NCBI RefSeq assembly: GCF_031426495.1
Contig: NZ_JANPLK010000084.1
Span: forward strand, 1-64,000
Direction: 5' to 3'
DNA: 64,000 nucleotides
DNA from: Gemmatimonas sp.
Lineage (GTDB): Bacteria; Gemmatimonadota; Gemmatimonadetes; Gemmatimonadales; Gemmatimonadaceae
In this document: piece by piece, positions 1 to 6,390 of the stretch
Numbering within the stretch: the first letter of the stretch is position 1
How the letters are laid out: every line of letters starts with the position of its first letter
Made by a program: the position numbers and the translations under genes
Notes under the pieces: generated by a model
Database searches by the model: none
What the model saw: only the letters and a program-made list of their open reading frames with translations
What the model was told of the DNA's origin: nothing

Positions 1-80
1 AACGACGCTCCCGCCCGATACTGCACCCACACCACGTTCTTCTCCGCCCTCGATAGCCCCGGTCGACCTCGCTCCACCAT
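1..80 (-). CDS. IS30-like transposase, N-terminal fragment (partial)
   Basis: This is the first ~26 residues of a protein read on the minus strand from ATG at base 80, preceded by GGAG about 8 bases upstream. The peptide MVERGRPGLSRAEKNVVWVQ followed by YRAGAS matches the start of the N-terminal helix-turn-helix seen in a group of IS30 transposases (typical form RPGLS-x-x-EK-x-x-x-W-x-x-x-x-AG-x-S). The rest, including the DDE catalytic core, is outside the window. Its position directly in front of a beheaded restriction gene fits an insertion event. The short length limits certainty. Confidence 0.5.
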   Translation of the reverse strand, partial: MVERGRPGLSRAEKNVVWVQYRAGAS

Positions 81-140
81 CTCGTTGCTCCAGTGAGTGT
101 GTGCAACTACGCCCTGTTGCACTCACTGGTTGAATCCGCC
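1..140 (-). mobile_element. End of an IS30-like insertion sequence (runs off left edge)
   Basis: The minus strand begins a transposase-like reading frame at base 80 that runs off the window. Between it and base 140 lies a short non-coding terminus. From base 142 the plus strand abruptly becomes conserved type III Res coding sequence (FTKFVIVVPSVAIKEG). The stretch around 114-140 (TTGCACTCACTGG then TTGAATCCGCC) is where the terminal inverted repeat should lie. The other end of the element is outside the window, so the repeat and target duplication cannot be checked. The family assignment is inference from the first 25 residues of the transposase. Confidence 0.55.
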
Positions 141-2793
141 GTTCACTAAGTTCGTTATCGTGGTCCCGTCGGTCGCGATCAAGGAGGGCGTCTACAAGTC
201 GCTGCAGATCACCGAGGCGCACTTCAAGGGACTCTATGCGGGAGTCCCGTTCGACTACTTCTTGTATGACTCTTCGAAGCTGGGCCAGGTGCGCAATTTC
301 GCAACGAGCGCGACCGTCCAGATCATGGTCGTCACCGTGGGAGCAATAAACAAGAAGGACGTCAACAATCTCTACAAGGACAGCGAGAAGACGGGCGGAG
401 AGAAGCCTATCGACTTGATCAAGGCGACGCGGCCCATCGTAATCGTGGACGAGCCCCAAAGCGTGGACGGCGGCTTGCAAGGGAGCGGCAAGCAGGCTCT
501 CGATGCGATGACGCCTCTGTGCACGCTGCGTTACTCGGCGACCCACGTCGACAAACACCACATGGTGTACCAGCTCAACGCGGTTGATGCTCACGCTAAG
601 CGGTTGGTCAAGCAGATTGAGGTAGCGGCGGCGACTCTGGAAGACGCGCACAACAAGCCATTTGTGCGAGTGGTTTCGGTGAGCAACAAGAGAGGCACGA
701 TCTCAGCGCGCGTCGAGCTGGACGTACAGACCGCTACGGGGGTGAAGCGGCGCGAGGAGACGGTGCAGGACGGGGACGACTTGCAGCAGACGACCAAGCG
801 CGCTGTCTATGCAGACTGCCGAGTTGGAGAAATTCGCGTCGAACGCGGCAACGAGTACGTGGAGCTGCGAGTGCCGGGCGGGGAACAGTCGTTGAGCCCG
901 GGTCAGGCGTGGGGCGACGTAGACGCCCTCGCCGTTCAGCGTGAGATGATTCGGCGCACGATCCGCGAGCACCTCGACAAGGAGCGGCGCCTTCGACCGC
1001 AGGGCATCAAGGTGCTCTCCCTGTTCTTCATCGACGAAGTATCGAAATACCGGCAGTACGATATGGATGGGCGAGCGGTGAAGGGCGAGTACGCGCGCAT
1101 CTTCGAGGAAGAGTATCGTCGCGCGGCCAAGCTCCCAGCGTACAACACACTGTTCGCCGACGTGGACCATAGTCGCGCCGCCGAAGATGTGCACGACGGA
1201 TATTTCTCCATCGACAAGAAGGGTGAGCGTTGGAGCGATACCGCCGAGAGCAATCAGACCGGCCGCGACAGCGCGGAGCGGGCGTACAACCTAATCATGA
1301 AGGACAAGGAACGGCTGCTCTCGTTTGAAACCCCCCTTAAGTTCATCTTCTCGCACTCTGCACTGAAGGAAGGCTGGGACAACCCCAACGTCTTCCAGAT
1401 TTGCACGTTGCGCGACATACAGAGCGAGCGTGAGCGTCGACAAACCATTGGCCGTGGGCTCCGCCTTTGTGTGAATCAGGACGGTTCGCGGGTTCGTGGG
1501 TTCGAGGTGAATACGCTCACCGTAATTGCCATGGAGAGCTACGAGTCCTTTGCGGAGAACCTGCAAAAGGAGATCGAGCAGGAAACCGGCATCCGCTTCG
1601 GCATCGTGGAGCCCCACCAGTTTGCGGCCGTGTCCGTGCGGGGCCCTGATGGTGTGAGCACACCGTTGGGGTTCGAACCATCAAAGGCGCTTTGGGATCA
1701 CCTCAAGGCTGCCGGGCATATCGACCACAAGGGCAAAGTGCAGGATTCTCTCAAGGTTGCCCTCCTCGATGGCACTCTCGTATTACCTCTGGAGTTCGAA
1801 GCACAGCGCGGCCAGATCGCCGAGGTATTGCGAAAGGTGTCCGGACGCCTAGAGATCAAGAACGCCGACGAACGCCGACAGATTCCGCTCCGCAAGGATA
1901 CGGGCGGCAAGGCGATCTATCTCAGTGAAGAGTTCAAGGCGTTGTGGGATCGAATCAAGCACCAGACGACGTACCGTGTGCAGTTCGACAACGCCAAGCT
2001 GGTCGCGGACTGTGTCGAGGCTTTGCAGCGCGCGGAGCCGATCAAGAAGGCGCGGTTGCAGTGGCGCAAGGCGGACGTCTCCATCGGCAAGGCCGGGGTC
2101 GAGGCCACGGAGAAGGCGGGTACCTCGACGGTGGTGCTCGATGAGTTGGACGTCGAGCTGCCGGATATCCTGACCGACATGCAGGACCGTACGCAGCTCA
2201 CGCGCAGATCCATCACCGCGATCCTGATCGGGAGCGGTCGTCTCGACGACTTCAAGCGTAACCCGCAGCAGTTTATCGAGATCGCGTCGGAGACGATCAA
2301 TCGTTGCAAGCGCATGGCGCTCGTCGATGGCATCAAGTACCAGCGGCTTGGCGAGACCCAGTTCTACGCTCAGGAGCTGTTTCAGCAGGAGGAGCTGACT
2401 GGGTACCTGAAGAACATGCTGTCCGGGGCCACCAAGTCCATCTACGAGTCTGTCGTTTGTGACTCCGAGACCGAGCGTTCCTTCGCGGACCAGTTAGAGA
2501 AAAACGACGCGATCAAACTGTACGCGAAGCTGCCAGGTTGGTTCAAAGTTCCGACCCCCCTTGGCAGCTACAATCCCGATTGGGCGATTCTCGTGGAGAT
2601 CGACGGGGAGCAACGGCTGTACTTCGCTGTGGAAACAAAGAGCAGTCTCTTCACGGACGATCTGAGAGACAAGGAGAGCGCGAAGATCGCGTGCGGGCGA
2701 GCCCACTTCCGTGCGTTGGCGGTAGGGGAATCACCCGCACGGTACATAGTGGCGCGCAATGTCGATGACGTGTTGGTGGAGGCGGCAGGCTGA
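97..2793 (+). pseudogene. Type III restriction enzyme Res subunit, 5'-truncated
   Basis: This is the ATP-dependent translocase/nuclease (Res) subunit of a type III restriction-modification system. Of the 898-residue frame, about residues 16 onward are conserved; the first ~15 come from the adjacent IS end. Seen: helicase motif II as DEPQ (118-121), motif III SATH (147-150), motif V EGWDNPN (425-431), motif VI RRQTIGRGLRL (447-457), and a C-terminal PD-(D/E)xK nuclease site with Asp828, Glu846 and Lys848. The Walker A P-loop (GTGKT type), which normally lies about 20-40 residues before FVIVVPS, is missing, so ATP hydrolysis and cleavage should be lost. The 3' end is intact. No Mod methyltransferase gene is in the window; it would lie upstream. 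The island context (integrase, tRNA fragments) is usual for such systems. A fusion start at base 97 could still express a P-loop-less protein. Confidence 0.85.
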
Positions 2794-3101
2794 CGGTATT
2801 GCGGGGATAGCTCGGCAAGTAGCACGGAGAGGGGGCAACGCAGCATTGCCTCTTCTCTAGCGAGCGCCCGCTCGAGGCAGGTCGTTTGGGGCGAGCGGGT
2901 CTTGGTATTCGCCATCTCGTGGAAAGCGCCGTTCGATTCAGGTGAAGGTGGCGCGGTCGGGCGGGTTCTCCTTATCTCCGCTCGGCCGACTCCCGATCTT
3001 GCCTCGCGTGCTGATCCGGTGTTGATCCGGAGCAAGGATCATCTAGAACGAATCAAGCCCCGATACGACCCAAGTCGTTGCAGGGGTTGGCTTTCGTTCA
3101 A
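2794..3101. other. Non-coding stretch after the res gene
   Basis: About 300 bases with no supported gene between the Res stop codon and the tRNA-Pro fragment. The only local structure noted is a short direct repeat (CTGATCCGGTG then TTGATCCGG near 3010-3030). It probably represents degraded island DNA. Confidence 0.4.
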
Positions 3102-3150
3102 TCGGGGCGACAGGATTTGAACCTACGACCTCCTGCTCCCGAAGCAGTCG
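3102..3150 (-). other. tRNA-Pro(CGG) 3' fragment, candidate attachment site
   Basis: Read on the minus strand, this segment contains the anticodon loop TTCGGGA (anticodon CGG), the 3' half of the anticodon stem, variable loop, T-arm with GGTTCAAATCC, the 3' acceptor strand CGCCCCG and discriminator A of a proline tRNA. Upstream of the anticodon stem the sequence departs: the first stem pair is mismatched (A-G), the would-be D-loop has no GG, and the acceptor 5' strand (CGGCGTG) mispairs at position 4. A tRNA 3' end that breaks at the anticodon stem is the usual product of tyrosine-integrase insertion. It is on the opposite strand to the tRNA-Gly fragment near 5.5 kb, so the two are not a matching attL/attR pair. 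Confidence 0.7.
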
Positions 3151-3239
3151 CGCCCGTCTGTTTATCCGGGATCACGCCGCCGAATCAAACACCGCGTGGC
3201 CGGTCTACCTACTGAAATCGCGTGTGGCGGGAACCTGCG

Positions 3240-3953
3240 CTACCAGATGATTCCCCCTCCGCCGGAGGCGATGGTTTCTTCAGTGGTAGCAAAGGCATAT
3301 CCCCCGTTGGCGTATGTGTCTGTGAGTCTGGTGATCGTCTCCACTCCGACGATGTTCAGTACGCAGAAGCTTACCTCAACGCCCTCCGCAGTTTGAGTTA
3401 CCTCTGGACGCCAGCTTCGAGGAGGCGGGCCACACAACGTCAACTTTGACTGCAATTCGTGTGTGTCGGTGAACTGCACTATGGTGTGCTGTTCGACCTC
3501 TGGTGGCCTCCTGCCGATGATCTTCGCCACCCCCCAGCTGATGCCGTGCCAGCTTGCGCCAAACTCACCGATTTCCCGAGCGAGTAGCGACGCGCTCATG
3601 TACGAGAACGGCGAACCATCGCTGACGATGGCTTGCATCACGTTGTCGAGCGCTGCGGCTGGCTTTGGTGGACTTAAGAACTCATCGAGTCTTGGACAAG
3701 CTTCCGGCAATGGCTGCGCTTCGTCGATCGGCATGGCATAGACGACGCCGTTGCCGTTGAGTCCTTCGCGGAATACGTAGGCGCGCAACGCCAATCCGGA
3801 TTTCATCCCCAGCGTGTCGAAGGCCGCAAGAAGTTGCATCGGGTCCACCGGGCTGATGGACCAGCCATCTGGACCCGAAGTGTGTGGAACAGCAGCTTGG
3901 GCGCGACGGCGAAGTCGGTTGATTTCACCGACAGGAATCGTGGTCGTATTCAT
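3240..3953 (-). CDS. Hypothetical protein downstream of the integrase
   Basis: A 237-residue protein not recognised from any family. It starts at ATG, 21 bases after the integrase stop and on the same strand, so the two are probably co-transcribed. No signal peptide or membrane segment is seen. The N-terminus is basic (RLRRR at ~14-18) and the middle has Trp-containing segments (SWHGISWGVAKIIGRR). The C-terminus ends in a glycine run (ASGGGGIIW). As an integrase-linked island gene it may be accessory cargo. Function unknown. Confidence 0.7.
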   Translation of the reverse strand: MNTTTIPVGEINRLRRRAQAAVPHTSGPDGWSISPVDPMQLLAAFDTLGMKSGLALRAYVFREGLNGNGVVYAMPIDEAQPLPEACPRLDEFLSPPKPAAALDNVMQAIVSDGSPFSYMSASLLAREIGEFGASWHGISWGVAKIIGRRPPEVEQHTIVQFTDTHELQSKLTLCGPPPRSWRPEVTQTAEGVEVSFCVLNIVGVETITRLTDTYANGGYAFATTEETIASGGGGIIW

Positions 3954-3974
3954 CGCCGAGTTGGATTCGTTGCT

Positions 3975-5303
3975 CTATACACGTCGTAGACGCCTTGCGG
4001 AGTTTGTGTCGTTCTCGCTGTCGGGACCAACGAGTGCGCTTGGGAGAGCGCTCAGTGCGTCGCCGATCGCGCCTGCTACGCTGTCTGCCATCGCCTTTCG
4101 GGCGTCGTCAGCCAAGTGTGCATAGCGAGCGGTACTCCGAAGATCTTTATGTCCGAGCAGTTTGCCGATGAGGAAGAGCGAATGGCCCTGCGCTGCAGCC
4201 GTAGAGGCCACGCTATGGCGAAGATCGTGAAGGCGTACGTCGTCAAGCCTTGCTGCGTGTCGAACTGCGTACCACAGGCGCTGGATCTCTTGCAGAGGCT
4301 TTCCCGAGATCTTGCCGGGGAACACGAACGCTGAGCCTTCGAGCCGAGGCTGGGCGGTGATTAGCTCCAGCGCTGCAGCAGAAAGGGAGCGAACACTTCG
4401 ACCGGCCTTCGTGTCTTCGAGAGTCGCCGTGCTGGTTTCGAAGTTGACCGCATCCCACCGAAGCGTGAGTGCTTCCTTCTCGCGCCAGCCGGAAAGGATC
4501 AGAAGGCGCAGTGCGGACACAGCGGACGGGTTTGCGGGTCGTCGTGACTCGGCGGCGAACATTCCCGCGTTGTGGACGCGCTTGCCACTGGTCGGCTTCC
4601 GATGCTGTGGCGCCGGTTCGAGGCCCTCGGTTTCTGCCGTGCGGAGGGCTTCGCCGAGTCTGGCTGTTTCCTGCACCGTCAGGAAGCGCTCTCGCACCTT
4701 TTCGGGATACCGCTCCGTCCTTCTGGCAGGGTTCTCCCCCCGGAAGACCTCTTGGCGTTCAAGCCAATAGAAAAATGCCTTGAGAAGTTGGACGACTCGA
4801 TTGGCGTTGGTCGGATTCGCCCGCATCGAGCGATGAAGATCCGTCACATCCTTGCTGGTAACCCGTGCCACTGGGAGATGTCCCAGCGCTGGCAGGATGT
4901 GGAGTCGACCGAGAATCTCGTAGTTCGCGAGCGTTCCCGGACGGCGAAGGTCTATCCCGTCTTGCAGATAGGCGGGGAATAGCACGGCCACAGTCTCATC
5001 GCGGATGGCCCGCCGATCGTCCGCTGCCATCATCGCTGGGTCTTCGCCATCGGCGATGCGCGCCAAGAGCTCCAGAGCCTTCTTCCGCGCCTCATCGACC
5101 GTGAGAGGGCCGAATACCCCGATCGTCAGCCGTCGCCGCGTCTGGTGGAGTCCTGGCGCGTAGTAGGACAGCACGAACGAGCGGGCACCGCTCGGCTTGA
5201 CCCGCAAGCCGAAGCCCTTCGCCTCGGTGTCCCAGAGGTACTCGTCCTTGGCCGGGTTGGGCTTCAGGGCGTCCACCTTCCGCTTCGTGATCTTGTCGCG
5301 CAT
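3975..5303 (-). CDS. Tyrosine recombinase / integrase (P4-type, DUF4102 N-terminus)
   Basis: A 442-residue site-specific recombinase that would integrate and excise the island at a tRNA 3' end. The N-terminal ~90 residues have the arm-binding layout of P4-like integrases (LWDTEAKGFGLRVKPSG, then FGPLTVDEARKKA). The central ~110-200 is the core-binding SAM-like domain. The catalytic domain shows Arg274 (SGWREKE), His359-x-x-Arg362 (HDLRH), His385 (LGH) and the nucleophile Tyr394 (TARYAHL), so all key residues are present. The gene points away from the tRNA-Gly fragment, with its 5' end about 170 bases from it, as is common for int genes next to an att site. It looks functional. Confidence 0.95.
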   Translation of the reverse strand: MRDKITKRKVDALKPNPAKDEYLWDTEAKGFGLRVKPSGARSFVLSYYAPGLHQTRRRLTIGVFGPLTVDEARKKALELLARIADGEDPAMMAADDRRAIRDETVAVLFPAYLQDGIDLRRPGTLANYEILGRLHILPALGHLPVARVTSKDVTDLHRSMRANPTNANRVVQLLKAFFYWLERQEVFRGENPARRTERYPEKVRERFLTVQETARLGEALRTAETEGLEPAPQHRKPTSGKRVHNAGMFAAESRRPANPSAVSALRLLILSGWREKEALTLRWDAVNFETSTATLEDTKAGRSVRSLSAAALELITAQPRLEGSAFVFPGKISGKPLQEIQRLWYAVRHAARLDDVRLHDLRHSVASTAAAQGHSLFLIGKLLGHKDLRSTARYAHLADDARKAMADSVAGAIGDALSALPSALVGPDSENDTNSARRLRRV

Positions 5304-5347
5304 CCGCGTTGTCCAGTGGAGGGTGTACTGGCTACCCGGACAGGTCA

Positions 5348-5367
5348 GGTAACCACGGGGTAACCAC
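5348..5367. repeat. Two direct GGTAACCAC repeats upstream of the integrase
   Basis: GGTAACCAC occurs at 5348-5356 and again at 5359-5367, separated by two bases, between the integrase start and the tRNA-Gly fragment. Short direct repeats beside an att core are typical arm-type integrase binding sites. That role is inference from position only. Confidence 0.45.
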
Positions 5368-5471
5368 TCCGGAGGAATCTAGTGGACACGATCGGAACGC
5401 GCAGGAATGGTTTCTTCTATGAAACAGCAGGGAAGTGGAATGCCGAGGAATCTGCAGGATACCGTGGCGTC

Positions 5472-5517
5472 AAGCTTCCCAAGCTGGACGTCGCCGGTTC
5501 GAGTCCGGTCGCCCGCT
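5472..5517 (+). other. tRNA-Gly(CCC) 3' fragment, right attachment site of the island
   Basis: The segment carries an anticodon loop TTCCCAA (anticodon CCC), the following stem, variable region, T-arm GCCGG-TTCGAGT-CCGGT and the 3' acceptor strand CGCCCGC plus discriminator T of a glycine tRNA. The expected 5' acceptor strand GCGGGCG and a D-arm are absent upstream, so this is only the 3' end. With the integrase to its left, this fits the far end (attR) of an element whose intact tRNA-Gly copy should lie left of the window. It is followed by a strong hairpin terminator. Confidence 0.75.
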
Positions 5518-5529
5518 CTGGTATGATGC

Positions 5530-5563
5530 AAACGGTGGTCTCCCTGTGGAGGCCGCCGTTTTG
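5530..5563 (+). terminator. Rho-independent terminator after the tRNA-Gly fragment
   Basis: A 14-bp stem (AAACGGTGGTCTCC pairing with GGAGGCCGCCGTTT, two G-T pairs) with a CTGT loop is followed by a T run. It is placed as expected for the terminator of a tRNA transcript and probably belongs to the original tRNA-Gly gene. Confidence 0.75.
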
Positions 5564-5677
5564 TGCTTCGGGTGGGATCCGTTCGAGGTCCATCGCTCGA
5601 CACGTCACTGGTTTAGGTGTGGCACTTTATCACATAAAGGGATCGAGATCTGGCGCGTCGGGGGACATATCCCGTGT

Positions 5678-5992
5678 ATGAGCCGCCCACTGACCCGGCC
5701 TGACGCTCTGGCGACGGAACTGAGGAACGCGCGACGCCCGCGAGGCCTTTCCATCGCGACGCTGGCCGTCGAGGCGGGCGTGAGTCCCCGGCTCATCAGC
5801 GAGTTCGAGCAGGGCAAGCGGAGCAATGTATCTCTCGAGACGGCGCTGCGGCTGCTTTCGCTCGTGGGGGTGTCACTACGCCTTTCCGATGCGGCTGGGC
5901 GAGCCGCCGATCCGCATCGACCGGCTCTCCGGACTTTCGGGCGTCACCTTCGACGAGGCGCGAGAGGGGGCACTGCAGGTGCCACTCGGTGA
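5678..5992 (+). CDS. HipB-like XRE-family HTH regulator, C-terminus altered
   Basis: A 104-residue frame from ATG at 5678. Residues ~8-70 are a Cro/C1-type helix-turn-helix (ELRNARRPRGLSIATLAVEAG, VSPRLISEFEQGKRSNVSLE), close to HipB/y4mF-type antitoxin regulators, which are usually ~75-85 residues. After VSLRLSDAAG the frame continues into an Arg-rich, low-complexity tail that overlaps, out of frame, the remnant of a nucleotidyltransferase gene. So the natural stop and the partner gene seem to have been lost by a deletion that joined the two. The DNA-binding part could still be made. A HipA-type partner is not present. Confidence 0.6.
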   Translation: MSRPLTRPDALATELRNARRPRGLSIATLAVEAGVSPRLISEFEQGKRSNVSLETALRLLSLVGVSLRLSDAAGRAADPHRPALRTFGRHLRRGARGGTAGATR

Positions 5993-6134
5993 CGTGCTGC
6001 CCGTGATCGGTCTCCGCGCGCTGCGCGCGAACAAGCAGGCCAGCGGCCGCCGCCAGGATCGCCATGATCTCGAGCAACTCGGCGGTGTGCTGGATGCCTG
6101 GGCGAGTAAGTCCCCGCGTAAAAGGCGTCGATAA
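5874..6134 (+). pseudogene. Nucleotidyltransferase (AbiEii/DUF6036-like) C-terminal remnant
   Basis: In a frame different from the HTH gene, this stretch encodes YAFPMRLGEPPIRIDRLSG, then GVTFDEA, PLGDVLPVIG and LRALRANKQASGRRQDRHDL. This is the C-terminal pattern of MNT/AbiEii-type nucleotidyltransferases (I-D-x-L-x-x-x-x-G-V-x-F-x-E-A ... P-V-I-x-x-x-x-L-x-x-N-K-x-A-x-G-R-x-x-D-x-x-D). The N-terminal catalytic GSx-D-x-D part is missing and there is no start of its own. Likely the dead toxin-side remnant of a toxin-antitoxin-like pair adjoining the island. Confidence 0.55.
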
Positions 6135-6342
6135 CCAGCGCGGCGCGGCGGCTGGCTTCTTCGTTTGGTCATACGCGTGTCATCCACATGACTCTCGCGT
6201 TGCGCCGGGGAGTCGCACCATTGCTCCGATCCTTCCTGGAGCGATGGCTTAGGCGTTGGCCGGTTTATGTGGGTCGGACACACGACGCCACACCCCCGCC
6301 GAACGGTCTGTCGGGATCCTCGCGCACGCGCGACTCGCGTTC

Positions 6343-6348
6343 TATAAT
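6343..6348 (+). promoter_or_regulatory. Candidate -10 element (TATAAT) for the TonB-dependent receptor
   Basis: A perfect TATAAT lies 43 bases upstream of the receptor start codon inside otherwise GC-rich DNA. No good -35 box is seen at the usual spacing, so activity may need an alternative element or activator. Confidence 0.4.
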
Positions 6349-6390
6349 CACGCTGCTCGTCCCACCCTCCCTTCCTCCAGAGGAAAGCCT

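Noticed and set aside
4312..4982. Long plus-strand frames inside the integrase gene
   Set aside because: Antisense shadows of the integrase; no ribosome sites, and the integrase frame carries all catalytic residues.
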